Below, one piece after another: positions 46,807 through 57,501 of a DNA stretch of 64,000 nt; within the stretch, counting starts at the first letter, position 1, and every line of letters starts with the position of its first letter. This DNA comes from Mycoplasmataceae bacterium. Its GTDB lineage: Bacteria > Bacillota_I > Bacilli_A > Mycoplasmatales > Mycoplasmoidaceae. The notes below the pieces were generated by a model, which made no database searches, was not told the DNA's origin, and worked only from the letters and a program-made list of their open reading frames with translations. The position numbers were made by a program, and so were the translations under genes. Location of the stretch: positions 26,669-90,668 of the forward strand of contig JAISBY010000008.1 in the NCBI GenBank assembly GCA_031265955.1. The letters run 5' to 3'.

Positions 46807-47512
46807 TTAGTTTGACGCTGGTACTATGAGTGTTACAGAAAGATCTAAACTAATTGATACGATTACAACGACTGATACGATAATTAGAGTGGTTAGAATT
46901 CATTTTAAATACTTAGATGCATTTATAAATTTTGATGAGTAATAAGATAACAAAGTACAAGTTAATATCGGAAGAAATATTGTGAACAAAAAGATAATCT
47001 TAAATGTAGTGTTATAAATTGAAGAATTAAATCCTTGATCTCAAAACTCTGGATGCATTGTACAAACTGCGAAAATACCAATTAAAGCCTTAGGTTGAGA
47101 AACTGAAAAAATAAACAAAAGTGGAGTGCTGATAAGAATGGAAACAAAGCATGTAATTAATACTCCAATAATTGAGATGGATTTTTTGTATTTATTTTTA
47201 AAACATATAAAGCCTATAAAAAATGATGCAGATATAACGCCAAATATGATGATGGAAGTGTAAATAAATTTATTAAAGTGTTTTACCCCATCAATAAGTG
47301 TGGCTTGTTCTGCCATCGCCCTAGCTGCTGCATCTCCTATTGTTCCATTCCCAGTTGCAATTCCAATCATAGAAAAAATTGTCAATATCCCAAAAGATAT
47401 TGACAACATTAAAAAGGACCGATTTAAAAAAGATAGAAAATGAAACTTATTTTTTTCTCTATTTTCAAGAAGGGTTGTACCCCCCCCCTATATTTCCTTT
47501 TAGTTTTTTCAT
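46807..47512 (-). CDS. Multi-pass membrane protein, phase-OFF by one G
   Basis: An AAGGGAA ribosome-binding site and ATG at 47512 (MKKLKGNI) lead into a G9 tract (coding strand), after which the frame stops at a TAG within 8 codons. Removing one G gives an uninterrupted 234-residue protein: charged N-terminus, then about four TM segments starting SISFGILTIFSMIGIATG, ending VTLIVPASN at 46807. An internal ATG at 47409 would give 200 residues but has no ribosome-binding site and lacks the positive start. Function not recognised. Confidence 0.75.
47480..47488. repeat. C9 homopolymer at codons 9-11 (frame-breaking)
   Basis: G9 in the coding strand of the membrane-protein gene starting at 47512. 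Lengths 8 or 11 open the frame; 9 closes it. Confidence 0.85.
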
Positions 47513-47540
47513 AATATTCCCTTCAGATGTTATTTTAAAA

Positions 47541-48725
47541 TTAAGAAATAATTTCGATTACGTTACCAGCACCGACTGTTCGGCCGCCTTCACGCACGGA
47601 GAATTTAGAGCCCTTTTCAATCGCTACTGGAGCAATTAGTTCTACAGTTAATTCAGCATTGTCTCCAGGCATAACCATTTCTACACCTTCTTTTAGAGCG
47701 ATTGAACCAGTTACATCAGTAGTTCTAAAATAGAATTGTGGTCTATATCCATTGATGAATGGAGTGTGACGTCCACCTTCTTCTTTTTTAAGAGCATAAA
47801 TTTGACATTTGAACTTCTTGTATGGCTTAATAGAACCAGGTTTAGCTAATACTTGTCCACGTTGCACATCAGTTTTTTCAATACCTCTTAGCAAGATACC
47901 AGCATTATCACCAGCAATTGCTTCGTCTAATTGTTTACGGAACATTTCAATTCCAGTAATAACTGATTTCCTAGTCGGAGTAATACCTACGATTTCTACT
48001 TCTTCGTTTAAAACTGCTTTACCACGTTCTACACGACCAGTAACAACGGTACCACGACCAGTAATGGTGAAAATATCTTCAATCGGCAATAAGAATGGTT
48101 TGTCAACTTCACGAGTTGGCGTTGGAATGTAATCATCAACAGCATTCATTAATTCTTGGAGTTTAGCTTCTCATTCTGGTTTACCCTGTAAACCTAATAA
48201 TGCTGAACCACGAATGACTGGTGTATTGTTACCATCAAATTGGTAAGAAGTTAATAAATCACGAATCTCCATTTCTACTAGTTCTTGAATTTCAGGATCA
48301 TTAACTGTATCACATTTGTTAATAAAAACAACAATACGAGGAACACCCACTTGTCTTGCCAACAAGATGTGTTCACGAGTTTGAGGCATAGCACCATCAC
48401 CAGCCGCAACAACTAAAATTGCTCCATCCATTTGGGCAGCACCGGTAATCATGTTTTTTACATAATCAGCATGTCCTGGACAATCAACGTGTGCGTAGTG
48501 TCTTTTTGCAGTTTCGTATTCAACGTGTGCAGTGTTAATAGTAATACCACGAGCTTTTTCTTCGGGAGCACTATCAATTGATGCATAGTCTCTCGCTTGA
48601 GCTAAACCTTTCTTTGCTAAGAAAGTACAGATAGCCGCAGTTAAAGTAGTTTTACCGTGGTCGATATGACCAATAGTTCCAATATTAACATGTGGTTTAC
48701 TTCGGTCAAATTTTGCTTTTGCCAT
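47541..48725 (-). CDS. tuf: Translation elongation factor Tu
   Basis: 394 residues. G-domain motifs GHIDHGKT (19-26), DCPGHADY and NKCD, effector [14 protein letters not shown], and domain 2-3 sequence to the end. One TGA-coded Trp in EKLQELM-type helix joins the two halves. It delivers aminoacyl-tRNA to the ribosome. Monocistronic here and remote from fusA. Confidence 0.98.
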
Positions 48726-48761
48726 AATTTATATATTCCTTCCATCTCAAAAGTGAATAAC

Positions 48762-48767
48762 ATTATA
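48762..48767 (-). promoter_or_regulatory. Extended -10 promoter of tuf
   Basis: TATAAT preceded by TG at the extended -10 position (TGCTATAAT on the minus strand), 37 nt upstream of the tuf ATG. No good -35 box is seen. Confidence 0.65.
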
Positions 48768-48847
48768 GCAAGATAATTATTTTTATATTTGTTATTAATT
48801 TGATTTTTAGTAATAAGTAATTCAATTATTAAGTGAATATGAAAAGT

Positions 48848-48878
48848 AAATAGCACCTTAAGCTAGAAGGTGCTATTT
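48848..48878 (-). terminator. Intrinsic terminator after BspA-type lipoprotein gene
   Basis: AAATAGCACCTT (48848-48859) and AAGGTGCTATTT (48867-48878) form a perfect 12-bp stem with a 7-nt loop. It lies 40 nt past the stop at 48918 and upstream of the tuf promoter. Confidence 0.75.
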
Positions 48879-48917
48879 TGAATGTTTATATAGAAGTTGT
48901 AAATCAATTATAAAAAT

Positions 48918-50354
48918 TTAAGCAACTATTCATTTGTCTGCTGGTAATTTTTTTGCAATAGCATTGGAAAAGAAAGTGTTTTTTTGTTCAATTTTGATAT
49001 CTCCAGTAATTTTTCCAGGAGTTAAAGTTGAATTATTATTACCACAGTTTCTAAAAGCACTCGTTCCTATGGATTTGATGTCGCCAGCTAAATTAATAGT
49101 CTTTAAGTGAGTACAGTTTCTAAATGCATTCTTAATAATGGAAATATTTGCAGCTAATTTAATATCTGTTAATGCTGCACAATTTTGAAAATCAGTTTTC
49201 ATATCAGTGTTTAAGCCAATAGTGTCATATTTTTCAATTCAGTTTCCAATGGCTAAACAACCAACTATTTCAGTTGTGTCTTTCTTCACTACAGCAAACC
49301 CATGTATTTTATTAGTTTTAGGATCAGTGTCATTTTTTAATGTAAATACGTTTGTATCATAAGTTAGAGGAGAAGAAACAGGATCAGCATCCAAGTGTCC
49401 TATCACTAAATTAGGACACATGCTAAAAGCATATGTATCAATCGCTGTAACCTTAAATGTTTTAGTATCTGTTGTACCTCTAGTAAATCCTTTTAGTGAT
49501 ACACAATTGTTAAAAGCATATGATCCGATAGAAATTGTTGCATCATTTGCTGATGAATTTAGTTGGATTGAACTCAAACCACTACATCCATCAAAGGCAC
49601 CTTCATCAATTTTTAATGTTGCTCCTGCTTGATCTTCAAAGATTACACTTAACAAGTTTTTATTGTTTCAAAATGCATCAGCACCGATTGAAGTAACTTT
49701 TCCAGCAAATTTAATAATTGGTGTAATTTCTTCTTTAGATAGTGTAGTACAGTTACTAAAAGCACCATCTCCAATTGAAGTAATAGCACTTCCAACTGTA
49801 AAGCCATCAAATCCTACAAGATTGTTAGATAGGGCTTTTGCATTTTTAACACCAACGATTTGATCGTTCGCTGTATTCAATTTAAAACAGTCTTTAATTT
49901 TGTCTCATTCTTGCAAATTGATTTTGTCGGAATGAATTTGTAATTTGACCGACAATGTTGCTACGACTTTATCAGAGACTGATGCTTGAATTACGATTGG
50001 GTAACCAGGCTTAATGTTTGCTTCTAGCTTATTGTCCCAAGTAAGCAACCCAGTATTTGAGTCAATTGCGATAGCTGTTGTATCTTTACTATCAATTTTT
50101 CATGTGGCAGATAGCATTCTGCCAAATGAATCTTTCAAAACAAATTGTTTGCTAGGGTTAGTATCTGCGTTTAATATGTAACCAATTGTATTAGTTACAA
50201 TCGATCCGCTTTCATCGCAAATTCTGTATACATTTTGGATTGGTTTTGGTGGAACATGATGTGAGCAACTACTAACTGTGATTGCTGTACCCATGCCAGC
50301 AGTTCCCACTGCAGCTAGGGACATAAGTATTTTTGTTAAATTAATTTTTTTCAT
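48918..50354 (-). CDS. BspA-type leucine-rich lipoprotein
   Basis: 478 residues. Signal peptide MKKINLTKILMSLAAVG to lipobox TVSSC, a linker Ig-like domain (residues about 45-150), then LRR_5 repeats (SIGDGAFSNCTTL, SIGADAFWNNKNL, KIDEGAFDGCSGL, SIGSYAFNNCVSL) and a last block. Five apparent ORFs join through TGA-coded Trp. Likely adhesin or immune target. An AAGGAG-type ribosome-binding site precedes the ATG. Confidence 0.88.
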
Positions 50355-50523
50355 TTTTTTCTCCTTATTTAATGAATGTGAATGAATGGCAATGTTGATC
50401 TGTTGAAGATTTACATTTGCATTTTTGTTATATTACCGATTTTTTTGAAATTCAACATACTGAGAAAAAATGTTTAATTATGTATTACCTTGTAAATATA
50501 AAAAACATTGAAAAGTAGATGAA

Positions 50524-50613
50524 ATGGCATACATTGTCAAAAAATCTGACATTGGTGATTTTCGCAAAATAATTGACGACAGAGATGATATAATTCAACA
50601 TGCTATTAAATAG
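50524..50613 (+). other. 29-codon ORF ending at the G9 tract (doubtful)
   Basis: ATG 50524 to TAG 50611-50613; the G of the stop is the first G of the G9 tract. The peptide (MAYIVKKSDIGDFRKIIDD...) looks protein-like, but there is no clear ribosome-binding site. It may be a gene remnant in the 381-nt gap between the two lipoprotein genes. Confidence 0.25.
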
Positions 50614-50635
50614 GGGGGGGGTTAAGTGCTATAGT
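50606..50635 (+). promoter_or_regulatory. Promoter whose spacer is a G9 tract
   Basis: TATAGT at 50630-50635 with an extended TG (TGC before it). The 17 bases before it (50613-50629) begin with G9, so the tract fills half of the -35/-10 spacer; the -35 region TTAAAT is weak. Drives the lipoprotein at 50737. Confidence 0.6.
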
Positions 50636-50662
50636 ACTGCAAGTGCTAATTTAATCCTTTCT

Positions 50663-50704
50663 CTGAAAACCAGACTTTTGCATCCGTAGAAGTCTGGTTT
50701 TCAG
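50663..50704 (+). promoter_or_regulatory. 15-bp perfect hairpin in lipoprotein leader
   Basis: CTGAAAACCAGACTT (50663-50677) and AAGTCTGGTTTTCAG (50690-50704) pair without mismatch around a 12-nt loop, 32 nt before the start at 50737. No U-tract follows the stem, so RNA stabilisation or translation control is as likely as attenuation. Confidence 0.7.
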
Positions 50705-50736
50705 CTATTCACATTAACTCATAGGAGAAAATAGAA

Positions 50737-51255
50737 ATGAAAAGAATAAATTTAATCAGAACATTTGGAGCAATGAGTGTTTTAGGAATTACTAGTGTAG
50801 CGTTATCAACTAGTTTAACAAGTTGCAACAAAAATGATGTTTATTTAACAGATTTGAAAGTCGGAGATAATCTATCGGGCAAGACATTAAAATTTAACAC
50901 AAAGAATACTAATAATTTTACTTATGATTCACAAGTAATGGATAGTGACACATATATAGTAGAACTAGGTGGCGACAGTCTTGTGCCAACATCTCGGATA
51001 TATGTTCAATTTGTTGGCGGACCAGGCGAAGAAAACGCTTCGGTATTTGTAATTACATTAAAAGGAGCAGTAATTTACCCGTGTTTAATGTCTTCTGAAA
51101 CCAATACTATCAATTGAGCCCTGAGTCAGCTTACTTTAGTAACTTCAATCAATGAGTTTAAAGTATTGGGTTTCTTAAAGAATGTTGGTGATGAACCAGA
51201 GCCTACTGATAGCTTGCCCAACATAGCACCATTTAACGATACTAAAATGGTTTAG
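50737..51255 (+). CDS. Small lipoprotein heading the ABC-2 cassette
   Basis: 172 residues. Signal peptide MKRINLIRTFGAMSVLGITS, lipobox LTSC, mature part starting NKNDVYLTDLKVGDNL. One TGA-coded Trp at 51117-51119. TAGGAG ribosome-binding site. Function unknown; its regulated leader and its position before two ABC permeases suggest a surface partner or cargo. Confidence 0.8.
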
Positions 51256-51288
51256 TAAGTTTTATTACATTTTCACAAAACTGCTGAC

Positions 51289-51305
51289 AAAAAAAAAAAA
51301 AAAAA
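51289..51305 (+). repeat. A17 homopolymer upstream of ABC-2 permease
   Basis: Seventeen A ending 14 nt before TATACT (51320-51325), which lies 7 nt before the GTG start at 51333. Candidate length-dependent promoter element. Confidence 0.7.
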
Positions 51306-51332
51306 GCCAGGTAATTTTATATACTTTTAAGC

Positions 51333-52586
51333 GTGATTAACATTTTTACTTTTGTGAATAAGTTCTTCTGAAAAAGTAAGTTAAATATTTTCTTTGCTTG
51401 AGTTTTGCCGTTTATCCTAGTTTTATTGGCTAATATCACTTTTACTTGTAGCATTAACCTTTCAGATGTGACAGGTAATCATTCATTGGACACAAATGCT
51501 ACTTTTTTATCGCCAGTGTATGTTGTTCCGGGAGTGGCTACATTATCCATTATTTGTTTAACGTGCCTATCAATGCCATTAGTAATATATTCATTTAAAC
51601 ACGCTGATGTTATTAAGAGAATTACTATGAAGATTAATAACAACTGAAGTTTTTATTTAACTCTTGGGCTATTTTATGTTGTACTTTGCATAATTGCTTA
51701 TGCCTTCAGTTTTTTTATCGGTAGTTTAACCATTTGAATGATTGATGCCCAAAATGGTATTTACATTAAATACATGTTGCAAAATACTAATTATGGTAAT
51801 TTGATTTTTTCGTTATTTGCTTATGCATTATTAGGTGCAGCCATTGGAATAATGATGGCAACATTGTTAAACTCTATTGTTTCCATTCAAATTGTTGGTG
51901 CAACACTAGTATTGTTTTCCATTTTTCTTGGTGGGGGGGGCATTCCGTTACAATACATTGCGATGTATTCACAAAATACTGATACCCATCAATTTAAATC
52001 ATTCTCTATTTGAACAATTACTTATATCTCTCCGTTCCGCTATCCTACTGCTCTAATTTTAGAATCAGTTACTCAAGGCCCAGCATTTAATGCCGGTACA
52101 TTAACGGCAGACCAGTGAAATCAAGACATCATCAACGATATTATGAGAGACAAAGGATTTGATAGCGTTAATGATTATTTAAAATTACATTTGGGTTACA
52201 CATCGATTTTTGATATTCATCATCCATATATAACTAACCTAGTACCAGTTCCTTACTTTAATTTAGATCTAGGCGATGGAAGAATTCTAAATACTTGATA
52301 CGTTAATAAATGTCAAGGTGATTTTGAATTTTTCGGTGTCAATCTACTAAATATGTGACAAATTGATCCGTTACTATACGGAGCATATTGATCTGGAGAC
52401 ATTAATGTAATATTTGAAGCTGGTATTGTTCCAGCGTGATTTCCAATGACTAATATTCCAACCTTTACTTTCGCACAGTCACTTGATAAGATTTTAGATT
52501 TAATCATACCATTTGCTTGTGCAATATTACTTTTAGGGATTTCCATTCCTTTATATAAGAAGAAAGTGGTCAACAACAGGGAGTAA
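51333..52586 (+). CDS. ABC-2-type permease, first subunit
   Basis: 417 residues from GTG 51333 (a TAA lies upstream in frame and no ATG is available). TM segments at about 22-38, 65-85, 110-135, 160-210, a large outside domain at about 230-375, and a last TM near 388-408. The IKNIFTF/NKFFWKS-like start and membrane plan match the second permease at 53478 (NKSFWKSPFN). A G8 tract at 51933-51940 encodes Gly-Gly-Gly in frame. At least eight TGA-coded Trp. Exporter subunit with unknown cargo. Confidence 0.75.
51933..51940. repeat. G8 homopolymer inside ABC-2 permease gene
   Basis: Encodes the Gly run in FLGGGGIPL near residues 201-204. In frame now; a slip would cut off the C-terminal half. Confidence 0.8.
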
Positions 52587-52589
52587 ATT

Positions 52590-53474
52590 ATGAAAAACAT
52601 CTTTAAAAATAAAATTTCTATTCCAGGATTCAGATATCAAGGTTTATCCAAACGTAAGTTTTTTAAACTACTTGAAAGTTCTCTTAGACATAAATCATTT
52701 TTTGATGACAATGTTGATGCATTTTTTAAACGCCTTCAAACTAAGTCATTCCCTAACGATAAAAAAATATTAATTACTTTAAAAGATATTTCTAAACATT
52801 TTCCTGTGCCACAAGATAAACCAAATGTTTTGTTTGACAAGGTGAACATCCAAGTGAAACGCGGTGATGTCATATCATTGGTTGGCGCAAATGGCGTAGG
52901 TAAATCAACTTTGTTGGATATTTTAGTTGGTTATTTAAATCCAAATAGTGGCGACGTTGAATATGACTTAAAATACAATTGGTCGCCAACTGAAAAAATT
53001 GGTATTTCTTATCAAAAAAATGTTTTATTATCATCACTATCAGTATGAGATTACATTTCTTTTACGCACCGCTTATATAAATCTAGTACCACACTTGATG
53101 ATTTAGTTATTTTTTGTTATGCATTTGGCATCGAGAAATTTTGTAAAATGCGTGTTAGTAAATTATCCGGTGGACAACAACAAAGGTTAAATGCCATGTT
53201 ATCATTGTTTCACAATCCCGAGATTGTTTTGTTTGATGAGTTATGTAATAACTTAGATATTTCAATTAAAAAGAAAATTATTGATTTCATCAAACATTAT
53301 TTCAAAATCAAGAATATTACTGCCATTATTATTTCTCATGATGTTTATGAAATTAAAAATATGGCTAACCGTATTGTTGTTATTAAAGATAAAAAAATAG
53401 CTAACGATTTAACGGTTGAAGCATTAAGTCATAGAGCTGGAGGCATAGATCGCTTAATTGCTGATAGTGTATAA
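52590..53474 (+). CDS. ABC transporter ATPase of the ABC-2 cassette
   Basis: 294 residues. Walker A GANGVGKST at about 99-107, signature LSGGQ at about 192-196, Walker B ending D216-E217, and H-loop IISHD. About 60 extra residues precede the domain. It starts 3 nt after the first permease and ends 3 nt before the second, so the three make one transporter. Confidence 0.92.
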
Positions 53475-53477
53475 ATA

Positions 53478-54353
53478 ATGAGAGCTAGTTTACTATTTAT
53501 TAATAAATCTTTTTGAAAATCACCATTTAATGTGTTGTTTAGTTTTGGTATTCCTGCTCTTTTTATTTGTGCTTCTTGCTTAGCGTGAAATTTATTTGAT
53601 GGAACGTTATCATCGGTTTTAATATTTCCTTCAGTTTCTTATATTTCTATTGTTTTTATTAGTTTGGTAGTAATTCCAACCATTATTTTTGAATATAGAA
53701 CATCTAATATTTTGCGAAGAATCGAAGATTCGGGAGCTAAAAAAATTAGCTTTATATGAGCGATGGGTATTTTCTTTACATTATTGTTTATTGCATCATA
53801 CTTTTTCAATTGTGCAATCGGTACTTTATGTATGTTCAATAATGTCCAAGTGAATATTATGTGGAATACGGCAAATTACGGGGCAGTAGTATATTCTTTA
53901 ATCGTTGCCATTATCTTATGCGCCACTATTGGAATCACGCTCGGAATTAATGCTAAGTCATTGGTTTTTGTGCAGGTGTTTGGAATCTCCTTTATTTTAA
54001 TTAGTGTATTTCTATCTTATTGAGTAGCCCCTGCACAAATGTTGAACGCTGAGCCATCTTATAATGCGATTCGTACGGTTAGTTATGTCTGACCATTAAA
54101 GTATATATCTAATCTATTTACACAATCATGATTACAGACATATTCTTTCAATGCGTTTCATTCTTCTCCGTTTGATTTTGGTAGCCCATACGCTTCTTCT
54201 TTATGAGTAGTGTATCCAGACGATAGTGCTAAAACTTTCTTTGAAATTCTAAGTGTTTCTGATAAAGTTGCTGATATGTTTGTGCCAATTGCTTGAGTAG
54301 TTGTATTAGGTGGATTAAACTATGTATTCTACAAATACCAAAGGAGAACATAA
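53478..54353 (+). CDS. ABC-2-type permease, second subunit
   Basis: 291 residues, about six TM segments, with the same start pattern as the first permease (FINKSFWKSPFNVLFSFGIPAL versus FVNKFFWKS). Several TGA-coded Trp. Ends YKYQRRT with TAATG overlap into the next gene. Confidence 0.8.
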
Positions 54354-55225
54354 TGAAAAAGTTATATCGTTTTTCTAGTTTATTATTAATTTCGCCTGTG
54401 CTTGGTGTAATAACTGCTTGTCATAATGATAAACCAGTAATCGGTTATGGATATTTGGAATCAATGGAATTAGTGAACAATGCCAGTTTTGAGCAACCTA
54501 ATCCATTTGATATAGAAGATCCAAGCGGTAATGCTCTAATTCCATCTGATGTAGAAGGACAAAGATGAAATCTTTTAAATTCTACTTATAGCGATTTGCG
54601 ATTAGACACCATGCCTGAATCATTTAAAGATTCATATCGTTATACAAATTGGTTTACTTTTGAAAATTGATCAAACCTATTATTGGAACTAGATATGACT
54701 ATTCATTTCAAACATTCAGATTTCGATGAGGGCACATGAAAATGATTGGATCAACCAGGTGAATATAAAGTCGGTGGAGATAAAGATTTAAATGTTATCT
54801 TTGATCAAAGAACTCCCGCGCATTTTCAATTTGGTTTTGATGTTTATAGTGAAATAAATAAAGAACAAGGAACAGATCCGAGTAATAGAGCACATCAATT
54901 ACAATTTAGAGCAAGTTCTACAACTGTAAACAAATTTATTTCTTACAAAATTTTAAATGAATTTTTAAAGCTAAGTATTATTGAAAATACTGATGGAGTA
55001 AATTGAAATTTATCATGAATTGCACCATTATGTAGTTTTTACAACGATTGAACTCGAAAAGATAACGAGTTAGGTAATTTTGAGTTTAAATTACTTACTG
55101 AATCAATTGATATGAGTCAAATTACGACTCCTAGCGGTGATACTATCGGAATGAAATACAACACTCAACCAGTTAGCAAATATTTTACTTTAGCCAGCAT
55201 TGATTATGGGAAGGTTTGATCTTAA
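54353..55225 (+). CDS. Lipoprotein of the ABC-2 cassette
   Basis: 290 residues. MKKLYRFSSLLLISPVLG signal peptide, lipobox ITAC, then a Trp-rich (mostly TGA) soluble body, possibly a beta-sandwich carbohydrate- or ligand-binding fold; no family recognised. An AAGGAG ribosome-binding site overlaps the end of the permease gene. Confidence 0.78.
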
Positions 55226-55226
55226 T

Positions 55227-55886
55227 ATGAAATACAAATCTAAAAATAACATATTGGTTTGAGGCGCTGTATTGCTTGGTGGTGTTTTTGTGTTAGGTAC
55301 AGTTATTCCTATTGCTTTAAATTTTGCAGGCAAAGATAGAGCATCAGCCAAATTTAATCAAACCATTTCCTTTGTAGATGGTACAAAATATGGAAAATAT
55401 TACGATGTTGGTACTAAAAGCGATTCTTCTATTAATCAAGAAGAATTAAATGATTTTTGAGTAGAACATAACGATAATACTGAAATGCAACTTGGTGAAA
55501 TTATTTATGGTATTACTAAATTTCTGCCGACTCTTGCTGATTCCATACCGTCATATTCATATGAATGCACCATCTACAATTATGAACATCGTGTTTTACA
55601 AATAAGTCCATTAACTCAGATATTTCAATTTAAGTTTTGGTACGAAGTTAGAATGAATTACCATCCTAAAAATCCTAATGATTTAAGTTATACATCTGGT
55701 TATCGTTTCTATATTGATTGAACTAGACCAGAAATATTTAACTCCGATAATGAACCCGGAATATACAATCTTATGTATGAAAAATGATATACACGTACGC
55801 CAATGTTTCAAGATTGAGAACTAAGATTTGCAAATAAGGATAATGAAACTCATAGTTTAGTATTTGCTAATCAGGAGTTTGCCTAA
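55227..55886 (+). CDS. Membrane-anchored surface protein of the ABC-2 cassette
   Basis: 219 residues. Basic start MKYKSKNN, one TM at about 9-32 with no lipobox, then an outside domain rich in aromatic residues (FWYEVRMNYHP; RFYIDWTRPE). Unknown family. Starts 1 nt after the preceding gene; ends overlapping the next ATG (TAATG). Confidence 0.75.
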
Positions 55887-56293
55887 TGATTAAACTTAAA
55901 AAAATGATTTTACCAATATTAGGATTAGGTATCACTACCACTGCCGTTTCATTATCCTTAACATCATGTCAACCTGTTTATTTGATTTTACGCGACATAG
56001 ATTTTAGCAATGGCACTATGAGCGATAATGCTGTTGCTCCTCAAAATTCACGAATTATTGATGCTACGAATACGATGTTATATCAAGACAACTATGTATT
56101 TACTTGAAGCTCTTTGCCAGAAGGTATACCTACACCAGAAAGATTTAAAGAAGAAAATAGTAACTATTATGCGCATCTTGTTTTATTAGCTTGTGATAAA
56201 CAATATACCATTACTGTAACGGCTGAATTAAATTACGAAGGTCATATATACAAAAGTAATTCTCATACTGTAACTGTAAAAAAAGCTGGTTAA
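55886..56293 (+). CDS. Short lipoprotein of the ABC-2 cassette
   Basis: 135 residues. MIKLKKMILPILGLG signal peptide, lipobox LTSC, mature part starting QPVYLILRDIDFS, which loosely echoes the NDVYLTDLKVG start of the cassette's first lipoprotein. Last gene of the unit. Confidence 0.75.
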
Positions 56294-56339
56294 TTCAAAA
56301 ACTACATCTATTCAATGTAAAGTAGACGAATGTCTATTT

Positions 56340-56665
56340 TTTAATTACTTTCAGCGGTTAAATGTTTTTTTATAAAATCAATTTGTTTTTGTGTAGAACA
56401 TTCTATAACTACCGTTCTTTCTCCGAGTGATCTGGCATTAGATAGTACTAAAATTACTCTCGTTTTTATTTGGGTTTTGATACTTATATGCTTTTATAGA
56501 GTGTTCAAGAACAGAATAAAACATTCACTTCTTACTTTTTCATTCGTAATTATTTGACATTTTTTAGCTTTGTTGGGAAGCATAGCTCCCCTGATATGGC
56601 GGTATTACCCGCGATTATTTTATACTCCGGCAACTAAAAAACGTCAAGTGCATCAACTAGCATAG
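56340..56665. pseudogene. Degenerate coding remnant(s)
   Basis: This stretch of the 486-nt gap before 56780 has coding character but no intact gene. On the plus strand an open frame from about 56341 to the TAG at 56663-56665 encodes two TM-like segments but has no start codon; an ATG at 56362 would join it if the T7 run there lost one base. On the minus strand an overlapping frame (ending HLTAESN) is interrupted by a TAA. I cannot tell which is the real remnant. Confidence 0.3.
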
Positions 56666-56720
56666 GAACTACAATCAAATTATTAACCACATGAATAACT
56701 ATGTTAATTCTAGTCAATGT

Positions 56721-56751
56721 AAAAAGCTGGTTAATTGTTTACCAGCTTTTT
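56721..56751 (+). terminator. Intrinsic terminator, possibly bidirectional
   Basis: AAAAAGCTGGT (56721-56731) and ACCAGCTTTTT (56741-56751), 11 bp perfect, 9-nt loop, followed by GTTTTT. It would end the ABC-2 cassette transcript and, read backwards, the lipoprotein gene at 56780. Confidence 0.8.
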
Positions 56752-56779
56752 GTTTTTATGTTCGTTCAATAGCCAGAGT

Positions 56780-57382
56780 TTATATAGTGTCGTTATCTAC
56801 ATCTGGTATGATTGTAAAATCATAAAACTTAATGTGTTTTTGTCCAAATTTACAATCAGCTTTACCTGATGAACTAGCATAGTAAGTAGTATCTGGAACG
56901 GCATAAACAGTGTAATGAGCATTATTTGCATATGCTCAACTACCAAATTTTAATTCGTTGATTCCGGTAGTTTGTTCCGGATACAACTTTTGTTGGTTAC
57001 CAACCAAAATCATTTGTCCACCTTCTATAATATTGCCGTCTTGAATGTCTTCTCAAAGTTCATCAAAAGTTTTAGGGAAATCAGTGCCATCTAATAACGC
57101 ATAGTAAGCAACACCTTTAACTGTGCCTTCTCCATACTGATCCAATTCACCATCCAGCTGAATTTTCTTTGCTTTTAATGAAAAGAAAAGACTGCCATTT
57201 TCACCGCCGTTAAAAGTCATGGTGCGAGTATTCTCATCTCAAACATTGCTTGGATCACCCTGATATTGAATTTGTTGTATTTCATATTTAACATTATTAC
57301 AACTTGTTAATAAAACAGAAGAAATGCTACCCCCCCCGATCAATAGTGCTGGTGCAAGCCATTTAAAAATTTTTAATTTCAT
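56780..57382 (-). CDS. Lipoprotein with G8 tract in signal peptide
   Basis: 200 residues. MKLKIFKWLAPALLIGGGS... lipobox LTSC; the GGG is G8 in the coding strand, in frame now. The mature part (NNVKYEIQQIQYQGDPSNVWDE onward) holds glycine-rich turns and several TGA-coded Trp; no family recognised. A TATAAT lies about 30 nt upstream and a GAGGG ribosome-binding site precedes the ATG. fusA lies upstream on the same strand. Confidence 0.8.
57330..57337. repeat. C8 homopolymer in signal-peptide codons
   Basis: Codons 16-18 of the lipoprotein starting at 57382. A length change would abolish export and translation of the mature protein. Confidence 0.85.
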
Positions 57383-57501
57383 TTTCCCTCTTTTTGACGT
57401 AAAACTATCTATCTATTATACCTAATTTTGAAAGCTATTTATTTAGCTGTTCAACACTTCCTCAATTGTTTTAAGACCAAATTCTTTTAAAGCCTATTTA
57501 A

